Of a stretch of 19,900 nucleotides of DNA, positions 13,814 through 19,900 are shown one piece after another. Each line of letters begins with the position of its first letter. The first letter of the stretch is position 1. The DNA lies in NCBI GenBank assembly GCA_007693875.1, contig RECT01000193.1, forward strand, positions 1-19,900, in the 5' to 3' direction. Made by a program: the position numbers and the translations under genes. The notes under the pieces were generated by a model that worked only from the letters and a program-made list of their open reading frames with translations, did not search any database and was not told where the DNA came from. The DNA is from Spirulina sp. DLM2.Bin59. GTDB lineage: Bacteria; Cyanobacteriota; Cyanobacteriia; Cyanobacteriales; Spirulinaceae.

Positions 13814-15859
13814 ATGCTCAAGTTTCGTTCTCTCGTTATTGCCAGTGCTGGGGCCGTCGTTGCCCTGGGATATGCTGCACCGGTTGCGGCCCAAGCGGTT
13901 TTTCCCTTTCGTTCGTCACCAGCGGCTGCCCCCACAGCCGTAGATCCGGAACCAATGGATCCGCCGGCAGCGACGGCGGATCTACCTTCCCCACCGGAAA
14001 CTGCCCCAGATCAACGTAGCTTCATGGTAGCAACGGTTGCCGATTCCCCTTTTGAAGCTGAAGTGGATAAACACAGTAAGCCCGCCCCGATGGTGGCCGT
14101 TGTGCCCTCTCCCCCCACGGTACAAACTACGGCCCCGCAACGGGCTGGTGATCCAAGCGGGGAGGCTTTCCTCGCTGCCGGAATTGTGAAAAGGGCAGCA
14201 CCAACCCTTGATGCACCGCAGGTCTCTGCTCCCGAAGTGATGGGTGTTCCCGCAGCCTCGGCGGAGCCTGACCCCATTGCCCTTGCTGATCTAGAGCCAC
14301 TGGTGGAAAAACCGAGAACCCCTGCCCAAGGGGAGCCGGAGGAGCCGGAGAGCCTTGTCTCAGAACCCCAAGGCCGCGAGCCAGACCTCCAGATCAGCCA
14401 GTCGGGAGGTTTCCCCGCAGATGGCCCCTTTGGGATCGCGGAGGAGGATTTTAGTGAAATTTTAATTGAACCGGAACCTGAATCTAGGGCCCCGATTCCC
14501 CCTGCCCAACGGCAGGAAGTCCCCGCCCCGGATATGCTCAACCCCAGTGGCAATCCGCTGCTGTTCCCCACGGTGGCGGAGGAAGTCACCATTGATATTA
14601 CCCAGCCGATTACCCTGGAGCAGGCGATCGCCCTCGCCCGCCGCAACAGCACCACCCTCCAAACCGCCCGCCTCAATTTGGAAAGGGCCTATGCTGGTTT
14701 GGATGTTGCCCGCGCTGGTCGCTTCCCCACCGTCGATGGCACCGTGGGCCTCACCCGCGAAAGTTCCGCCTCGGGACGGTTACAACAGCGGCAAAATCCC
14801 CTCGCCACGGGGAACAACACCAACGACACCCTCAGCGCCCAGGTAGAAGTTAACTATGACATCATCTCCGGGGGCCGCATTGAAGCCCGCATCCGGGAAG
14901 CGGAAAAGCAAATCCGGTTTAGTCAGCTTGAAGTGGAGCGGATTGCCGAGCAAATTCGCCTCGATGCCACCACAGCCTATTACACCCTCCAAGAACGGGA
15001 TCAACGGGTGGGGATTGAGGAGAAATCCGTAGAACTGGGTCAGCAAACCTTGAGGGATGCAGAACTGCTGCAAAATGCGGGGTTAGGAACAAGGTTTGAT
15101 GTGATTCGGGCCCAGGTGGATTTAGCCAATAGTGAGCAGGCCTTGACCCGTGCGAAGGCAGACCAGGCGATCGCCCAGCGGGAATTGGTCCGCGTCCTTG
15201 CCCTGGGGCAACGGGTAACAGTGACCATCGCGGATGAAATTCGCCCGGTACAACCCTGGGAGCTTTCCCTGGCGGATACCATTGTGCTGGCCTATCGCAA
15301 CCGAGCGGAACTTGAGCAGGATTTGCTCCAACGGGACATCAACGAACAGCAGCGGCGCGTTGCCCTCTCAGCAGTGCGGCCCCAGGTGAGCCTCTTTGCC
15401 AGCTATAACATTTTGGATCGGTTTAACGACAATACCGGCCCCGCCGATGGCTATGCCATTGGGGCGCGGCTACGGTGGCGGTTCTTTGATGGCGGCGCGG
15501 CCCGGGCCCAAAGTGAGCAGGAGGAGATTGATATTGAATTGGCGGAAGTGTCCTTTGAGGAGCAGCGCAATCAGATCCGCCTCGAAGTGGAGCGGGCCTA
15601 TGAAAATTCCACCGCCAATCAACAGAATATCCGCACTGCCACGGCAGCGGCCCAGTTAGCGGAGGAAAGTCTCCGGTTGGCGCGGTTACGGTTCCAAGCC
15701 GGTGTGGGTACACAAACCGATGTGATCACGGCGCAAACGGAACTGACGCGGGCCCGGGGCAATCTACTGACGGCGATCATCACCTACAACCGCTCCATTG
15801 CTGAACTGCAGCGGGCGGTAAGTAATGTCCCCAATAACCGGATCTTTGATCTGCCCTAG
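13814..15859 (+). CDS. TolC-family outer-membrane efflux protein with long Pro/Ala-rich N-terminal extension
   Basis: A 681-residue outer-membrane channel subunit. Residues 1 to about 27 form a signal peptide ending VAAQA (Ala-x-Ala). Residues about 28-260 are low-complexity, rich in Pro, Ala, Glu and Ser. The TolC domain starts at about 266 with ITLEQAIALARRNSTTLQTA and shows the expected internal duplication, with a second half opening around LSLADTIVLAYRNRAELEQD; long coiled-coil helices contain Gln/Glu/Arg-rich heptads. Helix-turn motifs such as GLGTRFDVIRAQVDLANSEQ and GVGTQTDVITAQTELTRARG are family hallmarks. TolC forms the trimeric exit duct for type I secretion and RND/MFP efflux; the pump partner is not nearby. 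No Shine-Dalgarno sequence is seen. It diverges from the SLH operon with the transposon remnant between. Confidence 0.9.
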   Translation: MLKFRSLVIASAGAVVALGYAAPVAAQAVFPFRSSPAAAPTAVDPEPMDPPAATADLPSPPETAPDQRSFMVATVADSPFEAEVDKHSKPAPMVAVVPSPPTVQTTAPQRAGDPSGEAFLAAGIVKRAAPTLDAPQVSAPEVMGVPAASAEPDPIALADLEPLVEKPRTPAQGEPEEPESLVSEPQGREPDLQISQSGGFPADGPFGIAEEDFSEILIEPEPESRAPIPPAQRQEVPAPDMLNPSGNPLLFPTVAEEVTIDITQPITLEQAIALARRNSTTLQTARLNLERAYAGLDVARAGRFPTVDGTVGLTRESSASGRLQQRQNPLATGNNTNDTLSAQVEVNYDIISGGRIEARIREAEKQIRFSQLEVERIAEQIRLDATTAYYTLQERDQRVGIEEKSVELGQQTLRDAELLQNAGLGTRFDVIRAQVDLANSEQALTRAKADQAIAQRELVRVLALGQRVTVTIADEIRPVQPWELSLADTIVLAYRNRAELEQDLLQRDINEQQRRVALSAVRPQVSLFASYNILDRFNDNTGPADGYAIGARLRWRFFDGGAARAQSEQEEIDIELAEVSFEEQRNQIRLEVERAYENSTANQQNIRTATAAAQLAEESLRLARLRFQAGVGTQTDVITAQTELTRARGNLLTAIITYNRSIAELQRAVSNVPNNRIFDLP

Positions 15860-15900
15860 GGAAATTGTTAAAACACTTTAAAAAAGTTAGCATTTCTTCA

Positions 15901-15906
15901 TACAAT
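15901..15906 (+). promoter_or_regulatory. Possible -10 element of the ferredoxin gene
   Basis: TACAAT matches the -10 consensus (TATAAT) at five of six positions, 53 bases before the ATG. The -35 region is not recognisable (AT-rich TTAAAA-like), so the call is weak. Confidence 0.3.
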
Positions 15907-15958
15907 AGAGGGGTAGGTCTTGGCTTGCTGAGACCGATCCCCCAGCGCAGGAGCAAGC

Positions 15959-16270
15959 ATGGCGAACATTACCTTTATCAATGAAAAACAAGGTCTGAAA
16001 CAGGAGGTGATTGCAGCAAACGGGGCAAACCTCCGGGAGCAAGCAATGCAAAATCAGGTTGACCTCTATACCCTTAAGGGCAAGCTGACCAATTGTGGCG
16101 GTTATGGTCAATGTGGAACCTGTGTTGTGGAGGTGCTTTCTGGGGCTGCGGGTCTATCGGAGCGCACGGAAACAGAAAACCGCAAACTCAAAAAGAAGCC
16201 CGATAATTACCGCCTCGCCTGTCAAACGGTGGTGAATAGTGGGGATGTGACGGTGCGGGTTAAACCTTAG
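15959..16270 (+). CDS. Plant-type-like 2Fe-2S ferredoxin
   Basis: A 103-residue soluble electron carrier with the [2Fe-2S] ligand pattern C46-x5-C52-x2-C55-x32-C88: NCGGYGQCGTC followed by RLACQTVV. The spacing C-x5-C-x2-C is that of adrenodoxin- and Isc-type ferredoxins; plant-type photosynthetic PetF has C-x4-C-x2-C. The sequence is basic near the cluster (RKLKKKP), unlike acidic PetF. It is therefore an accessory ferredoxin whose partner is unknown. CAGGAG upstream supports the ATG. It lies 115 bases ahead of psbM on the same strand, which suggests a thylakoid or photosystem II related role by context only. Confidence 0.88.
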   Translation: MANITFINEKQGLKQEVIAANGANLREQAMQNQVDLYTLKGKLTNCGGYGQCGTCVVEVLSGAAGLSERTETENRKLKKKPDNYRLACQTVVNSGDVTVRVKP

Positions 16271-16385
16271 TTGAGCAATGGGGGGAACGGCTTGCGAACG
16301 TCCCGTCTCCCTAGACCATGGGGACGAAAAATTTTCGCCCCCTCGGGGTGATATTCTAGGGGTGTCGATTTTTCCAGAGGCTCCT

Positions 16386-16493
16386 ATGCAGGTCAATGAC
16401 TTAGGCTTTATCGCAACGATTCTTTCTGTGCTAGTTCCGACGGTTTTCTTGCTTATCCTGTATATCCAAACGGCGAGCCAGAACAGCAATTAA
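16386..16493 (+). CDS. psbM: Photosystem II reaction center protein M
   Basis: A 35-residue single-span thylakoid protein starting MQVNDLGFIATILSVLVPTV and ending in a polar TASQNSN tail. PsbM sits at the photosystem II dimer interface and helps dimer stability. The length (33-36 in the family) and the N-terminal MQVNDLGF are diagnostic. AGAGG five bases upstream fixes the start; an in-frame upstream ATG at 16278 would add 36 unrelated residues and is rejected. A TATTCT at 16352-16357 could be a -10 element. A perfect 12-bp hairpin at 16567-16593 follows. Confidence 0.96.
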   Translation: MQVNDLGFIATILSVLVPTVFLLILYIQTASQNSN

Positions 16494-16566
16494 GCTTGCA
16501 CCGACGGATCAAGGACTTTTGAGAAAAACGATTTATCCTTTGGGTCAGCACGATCGCACCGTTGTT

Positions 16567-16593
16567 TAATCGCACAGTTTCACTGTGCGATTA
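16567..16593. terminator. Hairpin between convergent psbM and the EI24 gene
   Basis: TAATCGCACAGT (16567-16578) and ACTGTGCGATTA (16582-16593) form a perfect 12-bp stem with a 3-base loop (TTC). T-runs are short on both sides, but the position between two convergent genes suits a bidirectional terminator. The stop codon of the minus-strand gene lies inside the stem. Confidence 0.65.
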
Positions 16594-17421
16594 TTCGTTG
16601 AGGGGGAGGGGTTCAGGGTGGAGGGGAGTGGGTTCGAGGCGAGGGGCGAGGCGATCGCACCAAAACAGCGTCCCCGCCACCACACAGAGGGGGATGGTTA
16701 AGAGGTTTAAAAAGGGGATCGTGATCAGGAAACAGCAAACAACGCTAAAGCTGGCACTGGCGGGAAAGGTTTGGAAGATCAGGGCCAACTTGCGGCGAAA
16801 TTGGTAGCGGCGACGCTCCGAGGGGCCATCAAGGAAATCCAAACAGGTAATCAAGGCGGTGAGGCTGAACCAACCGAGGGAAATGGCTAGGGGCCCCACC
16901 CCCGGAATGAAACCGAGGAGGAGGAGCAGGAGGGCGATCGCCCCCCACAACAGCAATTTTTTCACTTCAAATAAAATCGCCCGCCCCAGATCTCGAACAA
17001 TGCCCACATCAATCACCGTGGCATAGCCGAGGCGCGATCGCTCCACTTCCTCCGACAGGCGGCCATACCAGGGGGAACCGATCAACGTGCCAAATTGCAG
17101 CAGGAGAAAGCCCGTCAGGAGCAAAAGCCCCAGGGTGAGGAGGATCTTCACCACCCAGGCTATGCCTAAAATTAAGCTCTCCAATATCCCCATCCAGGCC
17201 GGTAGCTGGGTAATCCAACCACTGGCCCACTGATCCAACCAGAGAGCCGCCCCATCTAACCCCGACCAGGCGGGCAATAATAACCCCAGATAGAGCAACC
17301 CCCCCACCAAAATATTGACGAAAATCGGCAGGATGAGGAATGTCCAGAGACGGGGCGATCGCCGCAACAACCCCAAACCTCGGAAAGGGTAGCTCATCCC
17401 CGCCACAATGCCACGCACCAT
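16591..17421 (-). CDS. EI24/CysZ-like integral membrane protein
   Basis: A 276-residue protein beginning MVRGIVAGMSYPFRGLGLLR, the usual N-terminus of bacterial EI24-domain (CysZ-like) proteins. Four strongly hydrophobic blocks are visible: LWTFLILPIFVNILVGGLLY; one around VVKILLTLGLLLLTGFLLLQ; ALLLLLLGFIPGVGPLAISL; and a last one around SVVCCFLITIPFLNLLTIPL. The loop GTLIGSPWYGRLSEEVE after the second block is a conserved family feature. CysZ in E. coli is a sulfate permease; cyanobacterial relatives are of unknown substrate, so transport is inference. The ATG at 17421 is preferred. An upstream in-frame TTG at 17445 would add eight polar residues. It follows the cupin gene by 27 bases, probably as one operon. 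Confidence 0.8.
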   Translation of the reverse strand: MVRGIVAGMSYPFRGLGLLRRSPRLWTFLILPIFVNILVGGLLYLGLLLPAWSGLDGAALWLDQWASGWITQLPAWMGILESLILGIAWVVKILLTLGLLLLTGFLLLQFGTLIGSPWYGRLSEEVERSRLGYATVIDVGIVRDLGRAILFEVKKLLLWGAIALLLLLLGFIPGVGPLAISLGWFSLTALITCLDFLDGPSERRRYQFRRKLALIFQTFPASASFSVVCCFLITIPFLNLLTIPLCVVAGTLFWCDRLAPRLEPTPLHPEPLPLNE

Positions 17422-17448
17422 AAATTCCCGATCCCCATCACACAAGCA

Positions 17449-17826
17449 TTAATCCAATTCTGCCACCCCTACCCCCTCAAACACCACCGGCCGCTGCCAA
17501 ATCGCCAAAACAATACACCCCGCCTCACTCTTCACCCAATGGCCCGTTTCTGGCGGATTAATCACCAACGTCCCCGCCGGATAATTCCCCCGCTGATCCT
17601 CCTGGGAACCCGCCAACACCAAAATATGCTCAAAACCGCTATGGACATGGGGGGCAACCGTTGCACCGGGAGCATAGCGCAGCAGAGCCGCCGCTGCCCC
17701 AGTCTGGGCATCGTCATAGAGGCGATGGATCATCACACCGGGATGAAAGGGTTGCCAATCGATCTGATCCGGATGGGCAGCCATTGCCCATATGTCCGTT
17801 AAAACCAGGGGTTGTGTTAAAAGCAT
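17449..17826 (-). CDS. ChrR-type cupin-domain protein
   Basis: A 125-residue single-domain cupin. The metal ligand set is visible: H60 and H62 (PHVHSGFEH), E66 and H96 (NPPETGHWV), in the two cupin motifs separated by the usual short inter-motif loop. The sequence resembles the cupin domain of the anti-sigma factor ChrR (RYAPGATVAPHVHSGFEHILVL shows this when read across 50-71 in parts), but the ChrR sigma-binding domain is absent. ChrR-like cupins occur in quercetinase-like enzymes and metal-binding regulators; the function here is unknown. The start is uncertain: ATG at 17826 has no Shine-Dalgarno sequence, nor has the next in-frame ATG at 17784. It is followed by the EI24 gene and diverges from the cobW-like gene. 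Confidence 0.78.
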   Translation of the reverse strand: MLLTQPLVLTDIWAMAAHPDQIDWQPFHPGVMIHRLYDDAQTGAAAALLRYAPGATVAPHVHSGFEHILVLAGSQEDQRGNYPAGTLVINPPETGHWVKSEAGCIVLAIWQRPVVFEGVGVAELD

Positions 17827-17861
17827 AATCTAGCCATAAATCTCGCCAAATTATATCCTCT

Positions 17862-17885
17862 CCCCATTGCCCATTCCCCATTCCC
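17862..17885. repeat. Short heptamer tandem repeat (CCCCATT-type)
   Basis: CCCCATT, GCCCATT, CCCCATT, then CCC: three full heptamers and a partial one, between the divergent cupin and CobW-like genes. CCCCATT-type heptamers are a known short tandem repeat class in cyanobacteria. Confidence 0.75.
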
Positions 17886-17930
17886 AACCCCATACGCAAT
17901 AATGAAAAAGCACGTAAGCCACAGAAGACT

Positions 17931-19061
17931 ATGCAAACCGTTGATCCAACCACCGCCACCACCGGCATGAGTGCCCCCAAGCAGGGAATGCCCGTCACCA
18001 TTATCACCGGCTTCCTAGGCAGCGGCAAAACCACCCTCCTTAACCACATTTTGAGCAATCAAGAGGGGATCCGCACCGCCGTTTTAGTCAATGAATTTGG
18101 GGAAATCGGCATTGATAATGAACTGATTATTACCACTGATGATGACATGGTGGAATTGAGCAACGGCTGTATTTGTTGCACAATTAATGAGGATTTAGTC
18201 AATGCTGTTTATAAAGTCCTCGAACGACAGGATAATATTGATTATCTCGTCGTGGAAACCACGGGTTTAGCGGATCCGCTTCCCGTTGCCCTGACATTTT
18301 TAGGGACAGAACTGCGGGATATGACCCGTTTAGATTCGATTATTACGCTGGTAGATTGCGAAAACTATAGTCTCGATTTGTTCAACAGTGAAGCGGCCTA
18401 TAGTCAGATTGTCTATGGCGATGTGATTTTGCTCAATAAAACCGATCTGGTGGACGAGGCAGATGTGGATACCCTGGAGCTACGGATTCGGGATATGAAA
18501 CCCGATGCGCGGATCATGCGCACCTCGAAATCTCAAGCGCCGTTACCACTCATCATGAGTGTAGGGCTGTTTGATTCCTCTAGTTATTTCAATCCAGAAG
18601 GGGATGAACCGGCCCAGGATCATGACCATGATCACGACCATGGGGAAGATTGCCATGATCCCGACTGCCACGATCCCAGTCATGATCATGCTCATCACAA
18701 TCATGGCCACGATCACCACGGCCACGATCATGCTCATCACGATCATAGCCATCACCATTCCGATCACCTGGCCATGGATGGCTTCACCTCAATTTCATTC
18801 CAGAGTGAAAAACCCTTAGCGATTCGCCAATTTCAATATTTCCTGGATAATCAACTCACGCCGAATATTTTCCGAGCTAAGGGGATTCTCTGGTTTGAGG
18901 AAAGCCCCAGCCGCCATATTTTCCACCTCAGCGGCAAACGGTTTTCCATTGAGGATGATGAATGGGGCGATCGCCCCCGTCAAACTCAATTAGTCCTGAT
19001 TGGCCAGGATTTAGATCATGACAAGATTCGCCAACAGTTGGCGGCTTGTGTGTTGGGTTAG
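17931..19061 (+). CDS. COG0523 (CobW/ZNG1-like) GTP-binding metallochaperone with His-rich loop
   Basis: A 376-residue cytosolic G3E GTPase. Walker A is TGFLGSGKTT at 26-35; the metal-binding CxCC motif is GCICC with C80, C82 and C83; the VVETTGLADPLP segment carries the Walker B-like Glu; NKTD is at 169-172 for guanine recognition. Residues 230-279 are a His/Asp-rich stretch with about 23 histidines and two cysteines, followed by the CobW C-terminal domain (FTSISFQSEKPL to LVLIGQDLD). The family delivers Zn, Co or other metals to client enzymes using GTP hydrolysis; the His-rich insert is typical of Zn- or Ni-handling members. Metal and client are not identifiable here. I saw no clear Zur-type palindrome upstream. 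The first ATG is used; M13 and M20 are alternatives. Confidence 0.9.
   Translation: MQTVDPTTATTGMSAPKQGMPVTIITGFLGSGKTTLLNHILSNQEGIRTAVLVNEFGEIGIDNELIITTDDDMVELSNGCICCTINEDLVNAVYKVLERQDNIDYLVVETTGLADPLPVALTFLGTELRDMTRLDSIITLVDCENYSLDLFNSEAAYSQIVYGDVILLNKTDLVDEADVDTLELRIRDMKPDARIMRTSKSQAPLPLIMSVGLFDSSSYFNPEGDEPAQDHDHDHDHGEDCHDPDCHDPSHDHAHHNHGHDHHGHDHAHHDHSHHHSDHLAMDGFTSISFQSEKPLAIRQFQYFLDNQLTPNIFRAKGILWFEESPSRHIFHLSGKRFSIEDDEWGDRPRQTQLVLIGQDLDHDKIRQQLAACVLG
18684..18740. repeat. Internal duplication in the His-rich loop of the CobW-like gene
   Basis: GATCATGCTCATCAC occurs at 18684-18698 and again at 18726-18740, an exact 15-base repeat with a 42-base period, so a whole number of codons (14). 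The surroundings are degenerate GAT/CAT/CAC runs encoding Asp and His, suggesting growth of the loop by in-frame duplication. Confidence 0.7.
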
Positions 19062-19135
19062 CGGGGAGGAAGGGAAATGTTGGGGGAGAACCCGGTTTTA
19101 GGGTAGGATTAGCCTGCTTTTCTTCCCTTGCGTTC

Positions 19136-19900
19136 ATGCCCCAATCTGTCATCCTGCTCAGTGCGATCGCCTCCCTCTATCTGCTCCTCAGTCTGCCGAT
19201 GATCGCCCTCCTGTTGGCTCGTTTACTGAAAGGCCCCCAACGCCGGCCCCCCGTGGCCCCAGCGCGATCCGCCACGGATCAATTGGGGGCGGTGACGGTG
19301 GTGATTCCTACCTTAAACGAAGCGGATCGCATTGGCCCCTGTTTAGCCGGTTTGCGTCGTCAAAGCTATGTCCTGCGGGAAGTGGTGGTGGTGGATAGTC
19401 GCTCCACCGATGGCACAGCGGCCCTGGTGGAGGCGGAGGCGAAAACCGATCCCCGCTTTCGGGTGATTACCGATGACCCCCTACCAACCGGTTGGGTGGG
19501 GCGGCCCTGGGCATTGGACTATGGGTTTCGCCACAGTTCCCCCCATAGCCCTTGGGTGTTGGGCATTGATGCCGATACGCAACCGCAACCGGGGCTAATT
19601 GCCGGATTGCTCCACATTGCCGAAACTGAGGGCTATGATCTGATCTCCCTTTCTCCCCAGTTTATTCTCCATCAACCGGGGGAATGGTGGCTACAACCGG
19701 CGTTATTAATGACGCTGCTCTATCGCTTCGATCCCTCGGGAACCGATGCCGCCAACCCAGCGCGGGTGATGGCCAATGGGCAATGTTTTCTCTGTCGGCG
19801 ATCGGTGTTGCAGGCCATGGATGGCTATCAGGTGGCGCGGGGTTCTTTTTGTGATGATGTGACGTTGGCGCGGGCGATCGCCGCCCAAGGGTATCGCGTT
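19136..19900 (+). CDS. cruG: GT2-family glycosyltransferase, CruG-like, N-terminal part (runs off the right edge)
   Basis: The first 255 codons are in the window and open to the edge. Residues 1-32 form a membrane segment with a Leu-rich core. The GT-A fold follows: VTVVIPTLNEADRI (53-66), VVVDSRSTDG (84-93), the DxD-like GIDADTQPQPG (143-153), then SLSPQFILHQPGEWWLQPAL (171-190), MANGQCFLCRRSVL (212-225) and FCDDVTLARAIAA (238-250). The WWLQPAL, NGQCFLCRR and CDDV motifs fit the cyanobacterial CruG group, which adds the 2'-O-sugar in myxol glycoside (myxoxanthophyll) synthesis at the membrane. A related GT2 of hopanoid or carotenoid metabolism is the main alternative. The ATG at 19136 has no Shine-Dalgarno sequence; it lies 74 bases after the cobW-like gene on the same strand. 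Confidence 0.7.
   Translation, partial: MPQSVILLSAIASLYLLLSLPMIALLLARLLKGPQRRPPVAPARSATDQLGAVTVVIPTLNEADRIGPCLAGLRRQSYVLREVVVVDSRSTDGTAALVEAEAKTDPRFRVITDDPLPTGWVGRPWALDYGFRHSSPHSPWVLGIDADTQPQPGLIAGLLHIAETEGYDLISLSPQFILHQPGEWWLQPALLMTLLYRFDPSGTDAANPARVMANGQCFLCRRSVLQAMDGYQVARGSFCDDVTLARAIAAQGYRV

Noticed and set aside
14011..14676. A 221-codon open frame on the minus strand, opposite the TolC gene
   Set aside because: It lies wholly opposite the Pro/Ala-rich spacer of the TolC protein, is rich in Ser/Gly from the complementary codons, and has no recognisable motif; the plus-strand gene has a signal peptide and known domain.
16278..16385. Upstream in-frame start extending psbM to 71 residues
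   Set aside because: PsbM is 33-36 residues, and the added part is unrelated intergenic sequence; the inner ATG has AGAGG at the correct distance.
17438..17449. ATG overlapping the cupin stop as start of a further small gene
   Set aside because: It reads ATG CTT GTG TGA and stops after three codons.
17827..17930. Zur-box search upstream of the CobW-like gene
   Set aside because: Only an AATAATGA-like half-site is present; no palindrome of the usual TGATAAT-type, so zinc regulation is not claimed.

Overview
The window is cyanobacterial chromosome. The octamer GCGATCGC (HIP1) occurs at least two dozen times by eye, and there is a psbM gene, which occurs only in oxygenic phototrophs. A type IV pilin gene flanked by sugar- and methyl-transferases, a CruG-type carotenoid glycosyltransferase and short heptamer tandem repeats fit the same picture. 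I cannot name the genus. Overall GC content looks moderately high and most genes are typical housekeeping or envelope functions.

Layout, left to right. Positions 1-893, minus strand: the 5' part of ribF (GTG start) and a secreted DUF1400 protein. Positions 1074-5468, minus strand: methyltransferase, then type IV pilin, then a TPR/GT41 (SPINDLY/OGT-like) glycosyltransferase. This reads as a pilin and pilin-modification cluster, with a strong hairpin terminator between pilin and glycosyltransferase. Positions 5571-8113: a cytosolic-looking gamma-glutamyltransferase (plus) converges on a pentapeptide-repeat protein (minus), and their stop codons share the same bases. Positions 8323-13172, minus strand: a DUF1565 beta-helix/SLH protein is translationally coupled (ATGA) to a large PEP-synthase-like swivelling phosphotransferase that lacks the PEP-binding barrel, as in rifampin phosphotransferases. 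Positions about 13201-13724: a decayed IS200/IS605-type element with a gutted tnpB but both terminal hairpins. It lies in the divergent promoter region between the SLH operon and a TolC-family outer-membrane protein (13814-15859, plus). Positions 15959-16493, plus: a 2Fe-2S ferredoxin and psbM. Positions 16591-17826, minus: an EI24/CysZ-like membrane protein preceded by a ChrR-type cupin. Positions 17931-19061, plus: a COG0523 (CobW-like) metallochaperone GTPase with a His-rich loop. Positions 19136-19900, plus: the 5' part of a GT2 glycosyltransferase, probably cruG.

Several genes concern the cell envelope: pilin and its presumed modification enzymes, the SLH protein, and TolC. The most notable observations are the pilin-modification cluster with its internal terminator, the SLH/phosphotransferase coupled pair of unknown substrate, the TnpB remnant that keeps guide-RNA-like ends, and heptamer repeats that have become coding sequence in two proteins. 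I saw no tRNA, rRNA, CRISPR array or defence island. No gene-free stretch exceeds 300 bases apart from the interval holding the transposon remnant.
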